From: Onthophagus taurus
Taxonomy: Eukaryota; Arthropoda; Insecta; Coleoptera; Scarabaeidae
Reading direction: 5' to 3'
DNA length: 64,000 bases
NCBI RefSeq assembly: GCF_036711975.1
Contig: NW_027248940.1
Coordinates: 4,588,001-4,652,000 of the forward strand
Positions 45,809 to 55,646 of this stretch are shown one piece after another (the first letter of the stretch is position 1; each line of letters opens with the position of its first letter). The notes beneath the pieces are model-generated. The model did not search any database. It saw only the letters and a list, made by a program, of their open reading frames with translations, and was not told where the DNA came from. The position numbers and the translations under genes are program-made.

Positions 45809-48800
45809 TTCGGCCTCGCTACTGTTTGAATCGTCCTCGATTCGCTCTTCAAAGTCCTCCGGAAGTTGACACCAAGGTTTCATCAGGTCTGCTGCAAATA
45901 TTGAGTTGAACTTCCTTTGAGTACGTTGCGCACCGGGTACATCCACCAAATGGTATCGATCATTTCCTAGTACTTCATTAACTAGGTAGGGTCCTTTGTA
46001 GAGTGGCATCATCTTTCGTGGTTGCCCTGTAGCTGAAGCTTCGCGTTTTATCAGTACTAGATCGCCTTCTTGATATCTTCGTGGTTTTTTATATTTCTTG
46101 TCGCTTATATCTTTTTGAATCTTCTGCATCTTTTCAATGTTTTGTATCGCTATTTCTCGTACTTTAAATAACTGATCGTCTTCTAATTTGTTATCTTCTT
46201 CTAAGGCCATAATAACGTAATTCTGTAGAATGTTTCTCGGTTGAAAACCAAATAGTAACTCATGCGGGGTCTTCTTCGTAGTTTTATTCATTTGACTATT
46301 TAATGCAAACTGAATTTCTCTCAATTTTGTGTCCCAAGCCCGTTCATCATCATGATGCATTGTTTTAATCGCTGTCATGATCGTTTGGTTAAATCTTTCC
46401 ACCTGTCCATTTGCTCTAGGTGTAGCTGTCGCGTTTTTTATGTGTTGAATGTTGTTTTCCTTACAAAAATCTTCAAAATCTTGTGACGTAAACGCTGTTC
46501 CTCGATCAGTAATTAGTCTTGTCGGACATCTAAATATACCAGTTATCTCTCGCAATATCTCAATAGTTGGTTTCGACTTTGTACTCTTCACTGCTCGGAT
46601 AAAAACGTACTTGGTGAAGTTATCCACACCAACCAAAATATGAGTATTTCGTCGCTTGCTGATTGGAAAGGGGCCCAGATGATCAATATTTACTGTATTA
46701 AATGGGATAGGAATTCGTTCGATGTTGTGTAATTCAATTTCTTTCCTTCCAGATATCTTGTGATATGCACACTCAACACAAGATTTAATATAATTCGTGA
46801 CTCGTTTTCGCATTTTTGTATACCAAAAATAACGCTTCAGATGATCTAGTGTTTTCTCCAACGCATAGTGACCTATGTCATCATGACTTCCCTTGATTAT
46901 TTTCCAAATGATAGCTTTTGGTACCACCCATCTTCGACCTATCGGCCCTTTTCGGTAAATTCTGTTTTTATAGATCTCGTAGTCTTGGTGAATTTGTTTT
47001 GCGTTGTTGTCTTTTGGAGTTTGCTCTAAAATCGTTTTTATTTTTTTCAATGTTTGGTCCTGAAGTTGCATGGTCAGTAACCAATGATCATCGATTGTCA
47101 CGGATAATACATCGAGGCAAGCAACGTTAGCTTCCTGTGGATCTTCTGCCGGCTGTCTGCTTAACGCATCCACGTGTGCCATGTCATTCCCTGGTCTATA
47201 CTCAACATCAAAGTCAAATTCTTGCAACTTTAACACCCATCGTCCAATTCGAGGTATCAAATCTTTCTTTTTCATTATTGTCTTCAAGGAATTGCAATCA
47301 CTCACTACTTTAAATTTACGTCCTAGTAGATACATTCGGAAACGTTCTAATGTCTCAGTAACGGCCAAAACTTCAAGTTCATAACTATGATAACGGCTTT
47401 CTAAATCAGTTGTCTGACGACTGAAGTAAGCTAATGGTTTCATGTCTTCACCTGGTAGTTTCTGAAATAATATTCCTGCGATGCCAATTTTACAAGCATC
47501 CGTATGAATTTCTAGACTTCCTTCAGGGTTGTATATCGTCAATATAGGTCTACGGTATAACTCTCTTTTCACTTGCCGAAATGCACTCTCTTGGTCTCCG
47601 CCCCAAGTCCATACAGCATCCTTTCTCGTCAGTAAAGTTAACGGTCTTACAATCAAAGAGTAGTTCTTAATGAATTTGCGGAAGAAACCAGCCAATCCCA
47701 AGAATCGACGAACGTCTTGTGCATTCTTTGGCTGCCCAAAGTCTTGAACCGCTTCCACTTTCCGTTTCCCTGGTCTCACACCATTTTTATCTATCTCGAA
47801 ACTAAGATATTCTACACGTTCTAAAAGAAATTGACACTTTTTCAAGTTCAACGTAAGTCCTTCTTCGCGCAATACATTTAACACTCGTTTTAGTTTTTCA
47901 AGTCCGTTATCGATTGTATTACTCGCAATCATCAAATCGTCCATGTACACTGTCACATCTGTTCCCAGTTTCGAAAATACAGTTTTCATTAATCGCATAA
48001 AAACACTTGGCGCATTTACTAGCCCGAACGGCATACGATTAAATTCGTACTGCCCATCGGTAGTCACAAACGCGGTAAGGTGCTTACTCTTCTCCGAAAT
48101 CGGCACCTGGTAATAACCACTCGCGAGATCTAAAGTGGTAAAATAGCGTTTACCAGCTAACTTGTCCAACTGTTCGTCTAAAAACATGTACGGTGCACAC
48201 TCCCTCTTGGTAATCGCGTTCAATCGTCTATAGTCAATACACATTCTTTCACCTCCGGTTCGCTTACTCACTAATACGACTGGACTCGCATATTCCGATT
48301 GCGATTCACGCACTATTCCCGCTTCAATTAGTTCATTTACAGTCTTTTTCGCAATTTCTCGTTGAGCATATGGTAGTCTATACGGTCTAGATCTCACCAC
48401 ATCATTTGACGTTAGTTTTATGTCCATCTCCAGTTTGTTGGTTAGTCCTATTTCACCAAAACAACTTGCAAAGCAACTTTCATTATCTTGAATAAGTTTT
48501 CTTAAAGTTTGTTTTTCGTTTTCTCGTAGATCTTCAGGCATTACGTATTGGTTAGAATCTTCATTTTCTTCCATCTTGTTGTCTTGGATTGGTTCGTCTT
48601 CATCTCCTTCATCAGCATTTTCTTCCTCGCTATCTCCTTTCTCTTCGTCTTCCTCATTTCTATTTTCTTCATCTTCCTTATTTTCATTTTCTTCATCACG
48701 ACCTTTAACCATATTGATGTAAAGAGGATCTTCTTTCAACACTCGTTGTACTTTCAAACTGTGCCCTTGTTTAATAATCTGTATTTCTGGATCTTCAAAT

Positions 48801-49021
48801 GCACTATTTCCAATTATTATAGAGTCGTCCTGACATTCGTCTGGGACAATGAAAATTTCTACTTCAATCGTTACGTCATCAATTTTAACTATACAACGTG
48901 TCTTTCCCATCGTCTTCCCTTCACCTCCACCAAAACCTCTTAGATAAATCACACATGGGATGTAGCCTAAATGTAACCTGATCGCGTCTTTTTCTCTCAT
49001 TGTCACCACCTCGCTCCCCAA
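45791..49021 (-). CDS. Gypsy-3 pol polyprotein
   Basis: 1076 codons open, with the frame extending a little upstream into the protease start (AFIDLGSEVV, where DTG/DSG is expected at DLG). A Glu/Asp-rich linker follows (about residues 110-160). RT: MCIDYRRLNAI, FTTLDLASGYYQVPI and VYMDDLMIAS. RNase H: IHTDACKIGIAGIL. Integrase: HDDIGHYALEKTLDHLKRYF...CVECAYHK, NIDHLGPFPI, ITDRGTAFTS and NGQVERFNQTI supply D, D and E. C-terminal barrel: YQEGDLVLIKRE, PLYKGPYLVNEVLG. Only the protease active site looks damaged. Confidence 0.9.
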   Translation of the reverse strand: MGSEVVTMREKDAIRLHLGYIPCVIYLRGFGGGEGKTMGKTRCIVKIDDVTIEVEIFIVPDECQDDSIIIGNSAFEDPEIQIIKQGHSLKVQRVLKEDPLYINMVKGRDEENENKEDEENRNEEDEEKGDSEEENADEGDEDEPIQDNKMEENEDSNQYVMPEDLRENEKQTLRKLIQDNESCFASCFGEIGLTNKLEMDIKLTSNDVVRSRPYRLPYAQREIAKKTVNELIEAGIVRESQSEYASPVVLVSKRTGGERMCIDYRRLNAITKRECAPYMFLDEQLDKLAGKRYFTTLDLASGYYQVPISEKSKHLTAFVTTDGQYEFNRMPFGLVNAPSVFMRLMKTVFSKLGTDVTVYMDDLMIASNTIDNGLEKLKRVLNVLREEGLTLNLKKCQFLLERVEYLSFEIDKNGVRPGKRKVEAVQDFGQPKNAQDVRRFLGLAGFFRKFIKNYSLIVRPLTLLTRKDAVWTWGGDQESAFRQVKRELYRRPILTIYNPEGSLEIHTDACKIGIAGILFQKLPGEDMKPLAYFSRQTTDLESRYHSYELEVLAVTETLERFRMYLLGRKFKVVSDCNSLKTIMKKKDLIPRIGRWVLKLQEFDFDVEYRPGNDMAHVDALSRQPAEDPQEANVACLDVLSVTIDDHWLLTMQLQDQTLKKIKTILEQTPKDNNAKQIHQDYEIYKNRIYRKGPIGRRWVVPKAIIWKIIKGSHDDIGHYALEKTLDHLKRYFWYTKMRKRVTNYIKSCVECAYHKISGRKEIELHNIERIPIPFNTVNIDHLGPFPISKRRNTHILVGVDNFTKYVFIRAVKSTKSKPTIEILREITGIFRCPTRLITDRGTAFTSQDFEDFCKENNIQHIKNATATPRANGQVERFNQTIMTAIKTMHHDDERAWDTKLREIQFALNSQMNKTTKKTPHELLFGFQPRNILQNYVIMALEEDNKLEDDQLFKVREIAIQNIEKMQKIQKDISDKKYKKPRRYQEGDLVLIKREASATGQPRKMMPLYKGPYLVNEVLGNDRYHLVDVPGAQRTQRKFNSIFAADLMKPWCQLPEDFEERIEDDSNSSEAECSAIY

Positions 49022-49059
49022 ATCGATAAAAGCTACAATTTGTTCGCCATTTACCCACT

Positions 49060-50025
49060 ATTTTCCTCAGATCTCCCAATGGTTTGTGAATTTGTATTTG
49101 ATGAACTCCTTTAGCACTTGTTTCTCTACAATTTTTGGCGATGTGGCCCACTTTATCACATCTAAAACATCGGTTTCTATTTTGAGGTTTAAGACATTTA
49201 GTCGAAATGTGTCAAATTTCATTGCAATTGTAACATTTTCTGTTATCAGCACTTCCTGACTTCCGCTCTATTATAGTCCTTATTACTTGTGGACGGCATT
49301 TTAACGCTATTTGTTTTTATTGTACTTTCATAACTTTTTATTTTTAATAACAGGTCTTGAGTATCAATCGGTAAACTAATGGCTAAAAGTTTACTTAACT
49401 CTTTATCCTGTATTCCGGCAATAATATATTTAAGTACGGCCCTGTCGCTAAAATCACCTGCGCTAGCGATGGCTTTCATATTATAAACATAATGCTCATA
49501 CGTCTCATCTCCACGTTTAACGCGCTTAGACAAATCAAAATAAATGTCGGCCTCATCTACTACCGTTGGAAAATCATCAATTAGTTGTTTTTTAAAAGTT
49601 TTCCAATCATAAACCACGTTTTGAACGCTTTCAAACCACAGTTTCGCCGCGCCGTTTAATTTAATTATAGCATTATACAATAACGTTTGATCATCCCACT
49701 TAAAAATCATTGCTAAACTTTCCGCGCTTTTAATCCATTGCCGGGCTGTCAACGAATTTGATTTACCTGGATTAAAATCCGAAATAACCTGCTGCATTGT
49801 GTTATGGTAATGTACCGAAGTTCTAGCGCCGTCTGCGTTGTCTAATCTTCGTTCTCTTTGCAATAATTCTCTCTCCTTCTTCAACAAATCACGTTCCTGC
49901 TGCAAAAGTCGTCTTTCCCACTGGATGTTAATATTAAATTCACCGGTTGCGTCCAACGTAACCTCTTCGCCTTCATTTCCACCGTCTGTGTTCGATACGA
50001 AGCTGTTTTGATCCATTTTAATCAC
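49060..50025 (-). pseudogene. Gypsy-3 gag, one frameshift and one nonsense codon
   Basis: The frame from 50025 (the ATG of MDQNSFVSNTDG is at about 50016) has an Arg/Glu-rich coiled-coil segment (ERRLLQQERDLLKKERELLQ) and a capsid-like domain (RQWIKSAESLAMIFKWDD, AAKLWFESVQNVVYDWKTFKK). It shifts frame near 49255; the other frame holds two CCHC knuckles, CYNCNEI-stop-HISTKC, where the expected Gly codon is TGA, and CFRCDKVGHIAKNC. Both lesions are small and the rest of gag is well kept, matching the modest LTR divergence. Confidence 0.83.
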
Positions 50026-50087
50026 GTTTTTGTTTTAATAACACTTTTCTTCGATTCAACTTTATCTACTTATCCCTCCGCTGCAAT

Positions 50088-50277
50088 TGTTAGGTTCTTT
50101 TTCCCTTTGTACCCGATTCCCGTAAAATAAAACGCACTATACAGTTTAACCGCTTTATTTCACAACTTCACAACTCAACATAACCTCTCCTAACATAACC
50201 CTCTCGCGCCCGTTATATCGCTACTATTGATTTCTTTTTTTTTACATTTTATTATTTTATTAATAGATGGCACTACA
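50088..50277 (-). repeat. 5' LTR of gypsy-3 (190 bp)
   Basis: Same ends as the left copy with three substitutions. A TATA-like GCGATATAAC and AATAAA (GTGAAATAAAGCG) fit promoter and polyadenylation roles on the minus strand. Confidence 0.92.
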
Positions 50278-50372
50278 AGTTCATATCTATTGGTGATGGC
50301 ATAGTCAGCCTTGAAATTTATGACATTTTTGAAAAATTGGATTAAGAATTTGCAAATTCTGTATGTGCTAGA

Positions 50373-51706
50373 GCCTATAGAAGATATGATAGGTCTATTG
50401 AACTACCGAACAACTGTATAATGATATCTTTTGATATTGTCAATCTTTATACAAACATACCAACTAAAGACACACTTATTTTACTTAAAAAGTTATTAAA
50501 GGTGGAATTGAAGAACGATCTATTGTCAGACCATATTCATAAACTCTATCAAGTTTGCATTGAACAGAATTTTTGTTCTTTCAACAATAACATTTACAGA
50601 TTTCAAGAAGGACTACCTATGGGCTCACCGCTGAGCTGTTTCTTGTCAGACCTTTTCCTGGATTCAATTGAAAACGATCTTATTCTGAACAACGATATGA
50701 ACCCATTTAAAAGACACATTATCACCTGGTCTAGGTACGTCGATGACATCTTTGTTATCGTAGATACGAAAAATGAAACCATTATTAACGACTTTCATCT
50801 GTTTTTGAATTCACTACATAACAACTTAAAATTCACGATTGAAAAAGAACAGAACAATACGCTTAATTTCCTCGATCTTACAATTTCCAAAATTAATAAC
50901 ACTCTTAAATTTGACATATATAGAAAACCAACCCAAACTGATATCACCATACCTTTCGATTCTTTTCATAATTATACCCATAAAATAGCTGCCTATAGAG
51001 CCTTTACACATAGAGCGTTCAACTCAGAACTTGACAAGGACAGTTTGAATAAAGAAATTTGTATTATAAAACAGATCGCTATAAAGAATGGTTTTCCAGT
51101 ACACATTATTGATAAGTTAGTTCAGAAACAGCAACATAAGCGGAACCTAGATAATCACACGTCCTTGATAAACACATCCAACGACAGAAACCTCATTTAC
51201 AGGTCAATGAAATATCAAGGTAACTTTTCACAAAAATTAAAACGTGTGTTTTATAAACACAACATAAATCTGACCTTTAAAATAAGAAACACTGTTGGTG
51301 AAACATTGACGAAGAACAAAGACACTATCGACAAATTGGACAATAATGGTGTGTATAAACTCGACTGTTCGACTTGTGGGGCAGTTTACATAGGAGAAAC
51401 TGGTAGATCTTTGCGTACCAGGATAAAGAACACAAAACCAGAACCAGTTCCAATTTTGGCAGACATTTACTGGAATTCAACAATGACTTCCATGAGATAA
51501 CACCACATTATTACATCAACAGAGTAAAGGATATCTACTTGAGATTCTGGAAGCCTGTGAAATAGGAAAATTTAAGAAGAACAACCCCGAAATTGAATGT
51601 CTGAATGACCAACTCCAGCTGACTCAAAGGCCATTATATATGGACCTTCGTCAACCATACACCCCTCCCAGACCCCCAGACGGACGAGGATATGAAACAT
51701 GGTAGC
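50373..51706 (+). pseudogene. Penelope-like element 2 (RT + GIY-YIG), 5'-truncated
   Basis: The frame is open from the junction at 50373 (RAYRRYDRSIELPNNC) into MISFDIVNLYTNIPTK, LPMGSPLSCFLSDLFLD, WSRYVDDIFVIVD (intact YVDD), LNFLDLTIS and KPTQTDITIPFDS, then the GIY-YIG motif NGVYKLDCSTCGAVYIGETGRSLRTRI. A one-base shift near 51425 and a stop near 51560 break the end of the nuclease; other frames carry the continuation (FNNDFHEITPHYYINRV; FKKNNPEIECLNDQ) to a stop at 51706. It differs in sequence from Penelope-1 and is joined to it 5' to 5'. The N-terminus is absent. Confidence 0.87.
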
Positions 51707-52026
51707 ATTTTCATATCGCACCGATTCTGGTTTCCTTGGCTACCTTCCTTACCCCCCCCCCCCTTTTCCTTTTTCTCCTACCCATTATATGTTATCCCTT
51801 CGTCTCCCTTCATCTACCTACAAGACGAATTTTTAGATAGTCGGTTGTTGTTGAACCCAAGAAAATTTATAAATGATCTTCCCACATCGCTTATCTTTCT
51901 TGGGTTTATGTGATGGTGTTTTGTGTTGGACATATGATTATATGATACCTATCTTTGAACGAAGAAACTCTTTAGCTTGTTAGAATTCTTGGAGTATAAC
52001 AAGGTGCGGATACAATTCCTACACCT
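51707..52026. other. Penelope-2 3' flank, no gene
   Basis: Pyrimidine-rich, with a run of about 13 C near 51752-51764, then ordinary A+T-rich sequence up to LINE-2. No hammerhead core was found here. Confidence 0.4.
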
Positions 52027-52824
52027 ATGACATTAAATGGGGCTGTTGCCGGGGACGGTAAGGGTGTCTGCTCGCTATTTGCAACATATTTCTCTTCGGT
52101 GTATGTCCCTCCCTCTGTTAATCCTGTTAATTCAATTAATTCACTTCATTCTGCTAATGCTGACCTTAATGATACTACATGTTTGGGTCCGATGCGCTTT
52201 GAGCGGTCTGAGGTTGAGGAAGCTCTTATTGCTTTAAACATAAATAATGGTCCAGGCACTGATGGTATTCCTCCTATCCTAATAAAATCATGTTTTGAAT
52301 CTCTTTCTCTATCACTTTCCATCTTATTTAAGAAATCTGTAAAGGAAGGTACGTTTCCTGCCTTTTGGAAACGTGCATATATTTTGCCCATTTTCAAATC
52401 CGGTAGTCGTAACCTTATATCTAACTATCGCCCAATATCTATATTGTCAGTGTTTGGTAAGGTTTTAGAGAAACTGGTTTATACCAGACTCTTCTTTAGG
52501 CTTAAATCCAAAATCGATCATAGACAACATGGCTTTTTTGCGAATCGGTCAGTGGAGAGCAACCTGCGTTTCCTTTATTAGAGACCTTGGAGTGACTCTC
52601 GATCCCAAGCTTCTCTACGCACAGCACATTAACACTACTGTTAATAAGGCTTGGCGTATGCTCGGTTTCATTATGAGATCCACCTCTTCCTTTGTAAGCG
52701 TTGACGCGATTAAAAATTTATATTTCGCATATGTTTACAGTATTCTTAATTTTTGCACTGTAGTTTGGAATTCCCAATACCTTATTTATATTGACCGAAT
52801 TATAAATAAATAAATAAATAACAA
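52027..52824 (+). pseudogene. LINE-2, internally deleted non-LTR retrotransposon
   Basis: RT fingers are present: VEEALIALNINNGPGTDGIPPILIK, FWKRAYILPIFKSGSRNLISNYRPISIL and RQHGFFANRSVESNL. The text then jumps at about 52560 to the thumb (FIRDLGVTLDPKLLYAQHI...NFCTVVWNSQYLIYIDRI), skipping the palm with YADD. After IDRI it passes straight into a (TAAA)n tail (52801-52820), so the last ~110 residues and 3' UTR are missing too. The related LINE-1 shows what is lost. It can only move if helped. Confidence 0.85.
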
Positions 52825-53398
52825 AAAGTAATGTTTTGATTTTTTTTTTAAAGAATTTTTTAATTTTTGAATTTACCGCTCCCCTTTTATTATTAGCTAA
52901 CTTCATGTGACACTTTACCTTGTACATGCTTACTTTTATAAGGTTCGTTCCAACCGCACAAATTTGACTCGTCGTGTACGCGTACACGACTAGTACAGGA
53001 CTTTTTTCTGCGCATGTTCGTCCGTGGACACGTTCGTGTACGCGTACATTTCGTCAACGCTGTTGGAACGGTTTTCAATTTCTATGTACGTTTTATATCC
53101 AACCCTGCCGATAGTTAGCGCTGCAACCACAATTTAATATTTCAAACGAAATCCATTTAATCATTTTTTTAACAATAATGAACTAAAGTAGCATTAATTA
53201 CAAATGTAAAAAAAGCGTAATAACCCCATAATAACCCTTACTAGAAAAATGAAATAAAAATATGCATGTTTGTTCACTTTTATGATTAAGTTCTCTATGA
53301 AACTTATCATAAAACATACATATAAAATAAAAGTTCTTAAAAATTTGTTAAACAAAACACCAGAAACATGTAAAAGAGTAGAGAATAATCCAAATGTA

Positions 53399-54080
53399 CA
53401 GGTGTTCAAATTTCGATGGGTTTGCAGGGTATCTCAGTTATTATGAAAGATAGAAAGTTGCGGCTTTCGCGAACCTGAACTACTAGTTTTGTGAAACTTA
53501 CAATGGCGCAAACCAAATTTTCATAGCCCTCTTCGTTTTTGATGAGTGTTTGATATTTACGATTTTCAGACACCTCCTGTATCTCGGCTATCCGGAAACT
53601 TAGTAGAAAAGTAAAAACGGGTTCTACTAGATTTTTTCACGTGGAATAGATACACCTGCTGTATCTCGGCTATCCGGAAACGTAAAAACGGGTTCTAATA
53701 GATTTTTTCCAATGGTGCACGTAGAATTTTTCTAGTCATCACGGTTTTTGAGTTTTTGAGACAACTCAAATACTGTATACTCAACTTCTAAAATACTTAA
53801 CTCTTAATAACTCAAAAACCGTGACGACTAGAAAAATTCTACGTGCACCATTGGAAAAAATCTATTAGAACCCGTTTTTACGTTTCCGGATAGCCGAGAT
53901 ACAGCAGGTGTCTGAAAATCGTAAATTTTGAAACACTCCCTAAAAACGAAGAGGGATATGAAAATTTGGTTTGCGCCATTGTAAATTTTCCAAAAAAGTA
54001 GGTTCGCGAATGCCGCAACTTTCTATCTTTCATAATAACTGAGATACCCTATACAAACCCATCGAAATTTGGACATCCTG
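53399..54080. repeat. Palindromic (foldback) MITE 1, 682 bp
   Basis: CAGGTGTTCAAATTTCGATG at the left end is answered by the inverted sequence at 54060-54080, and pairing extends inwards through TATCTCAGTTATTATGAAAG and GAAAATTTGGTTTGCGCCAT to the centre near 53765. TA dinucleotides flank both ends (53397-53398 and 54081-54082), as for Tc1/mariner-mobilised MITEs. An internal repeat of CTGTATCTCGGCTATCCGGA occurs twice in the left arm. Confidence 0.8.
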
Positions 54081-54086
54081 TACAGG

Positions 54087-54901
54087 GTCTGTCACGACGA
54101 GCTGAGTCTATATGTATATGGCAAACTACCTGCACTATTTTTGTGAAAATTTGCATATGGGTTTACCCGAAGTTCTCGTTTCAGCTCAAATATTTTCAGA
54201 TTTCTCCAACTTCCGGTTATACCGGAAATGGACCCTAACTTCGTTATTTTAACAACTTTTATTGAATTTTCAAGATCCCCGCCAAATTTTAATAATACTT
54301 GATATATGTCTTTCATGTCATTTTTCAATTATTTCAGTCTTTTCGAAAATTTTGGCAGATGCAACCCTTCACAATAAATATAATTTTTCGAAATTACAGT
54401 CGAGTCCGGCCAAATATTCTCAAAGTTTGCACAGAGACGACCCACAGCTTACATAATACTTGAAAAGCAACCTCAAATTGGGGTTGCCATTTAAAAAGAT
54501 GAAATTTTCGAAAATTCGGAAATTCCGGAAATTCGGGGCAAATTTCTGACAACTCTGTGTAATTTTTTAAAAAACTTTTAAAGGGTTATGTAACCTATGG
54601 GCCATCTCTGTGCAAACCCTGAGAATATTTGGCCGGACTCCTGTAATTTCGAAAAATTACTTTTATTATGAAGGGTTGCATCTGCCATAATTTTCGAAAA
54701 ACCTGAATTAATTCATAAATTGTGCACTCTAGTCATATGATGACTTGTACCAAATTGTATTAAAATTTAGTGTGGATCTCAAAAATTCTATAAAAATTGG
54801 AGAAAACTGAAAATATTTTAGCTGAAACTATATACAAATTTTCAGAGAAATAGTGCCAGTAGTTTGCCACATAGATATAGACTCAGCTCGTCGTGACAGA
54901 C
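54087..54901. repeat. Palindromic (foldback) MITE 2, 815 bp
   Basis: GTCTGTCACGACGAGCTGAG at the left is inverted at 54882-54901; inner pairing includes GGCAAACTAC, AATATTTTCAG, GATGCAACCCTTC and CCGGCCAAATATTCTCA. It starts six bases after MITE 1 ends, so the two palindromes are practically adjacent. Confidence 0.78.
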
Positions 54902-55192
54902 ACGCTTGATGGTAAAGATACCCATAAGAGATACAAACAGACCGGCTGCACAATTGGAAATGAGTTATGCGCAAGCGCTAAAGAACGTGACAAACCGTAC
55001 ATCGTTGAAACCAGGTACGCATTTGACTTGTCGCGGACGCGTACATGAACGCGTCCGACGGTCGTTGGAACTCATGACAACTTGTCGCCGACCAGTCCGC
55101 GGCACGTCCACGGGTCGGATGGAACAGCACTTTTCAACTGCGCAGGCTGGTGACTGTCAATTGGCAGTCAAAAGTGCGGTTGGAACGAACCT

Positions 55193-55646
55193 ATTAATTT
55201 ACCGGTCACAAGTTGTTTTTCATTTTTCAATTTTCATTGGTTTGTTGATTGGTTTTACAACATACTTGTGTTATTATACGTGAATAATTGATCGTTTACA
55301 GCTGGTGTTGTAATGATACCAACATTTTTAATCTGTTTTAAAAGACCATGCCCGACGTAAGTTTTTTAGGTTATGTCAATGTAGTTTTATTTTTTGATTT
55401 AAGTTTATATGATTGTAATTTTGATTTTGTTCACTGTTTTTCAATAGGAACTCCTGATGATGATATTATAAAATATCGAAACCGGTTGAGCGAATAAATT
55501 TATATCACCGTAAAGTACGATTTCATTAATTTCTACCATTTACAATTTGGGTGATAAAACCGAAGAAAATTTACTTATATTTATAAATAGTTGATTAGTT
55601 CGAAGTTTAGTTATATAACACCAAGTCAAAGTAAACTTCGTATAAA
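55193..55646 (+). other. Penelope-like terminal region with hammerhead, no protein gene
   Basis: A+T-rich sequence containing hammerhead B; by analogy with Penelope elements it may be the remains of a terminal repeat. No coding frame is convincing. Confidence 0.4.
55451..55490 (+). ncRNA. Hammerhead ribozyme motif B (Penelope type)
   Basis: Plus strand: stem I CTC, core CTGATGA, T, stem II GATATT-ATAA-AATATC (six perfect pairs), core GAAA, palindromic minimal stem III CCGG, cleavage triplet GTT, stem I partner GAG. All invariant positions fit. Stem I is short. The CCGG stem III is self-complementary, as in dimer-acting Penelope hammerheads. Confidence 0.72.

Larger units (their letters stand above)
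45619..50277 (-). mobile_element. Gypsy-3, Ty3/gypsy retrotransposon (minus)
   Basis: 190-bp LTRs at 45619-45808 and 50088-50277 differ at three positions. AGTT at 45615-45618 and 50278-50281 is the 4-bp target duplication, and the Penelope-1 frame is continuous across it. Internally gag (50025 to about 49060) and pol (49021-45791) run on the minus strand. Confidence 0.93.
44359..50372 (-). pseudogene. Penelope-like element 1 (RT + GIY-YIG), split by gypsy-3
   Basis: The minus-strand N-terminal part lies right of gypsy-3 (50372-50282: ADYAITNRYELIETL) and continues across the AGTT duplication to 45614, reading LPKNFTLPSFDVTNLYTNVP, the RT finger/palm start. A frameshift near 45465 leads into the frame 45471-44359: MGSPLSGLLSDIFL, the catalytic box YVDV in place of YVDD, KPTQTDTIIPYHSHH, then the GIY-YIG endonuclease (GVYSLECNTCGATYIGETGRALKTRIREH). 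Penelope proteins prime reverse transcription at nicks made by this nuclease. The mutated box, frameshift and 5' truncation make it inactive. Confidence 0.88.
52941..55192. mobile_element. Non-autonomous terminal-inverted-repeat element (about 2.25 kb)
   Basis: AGGTTCGTTCCAACCGCAC at 52941 is matched in reverse at 55174-55192, followed on both sides by TTTGACT. Near each end are G+C-rich palindromes with CpG (CGTGTACGCGTACACG at left; CGGACGCG / CGCGTCCG at right). No transposase is encoded; the middle is filled by two palindromic elements. No convincing target duplication flanks it, so the assignment as one unit is tentative. Confidence 0.55.

Noticed and set aside
48548-48943. 131-codon Phe/Ile-rich plus frame
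   Set aside because: Antisense of the Glu/Asp-rich linker in gypsy-3 pol.
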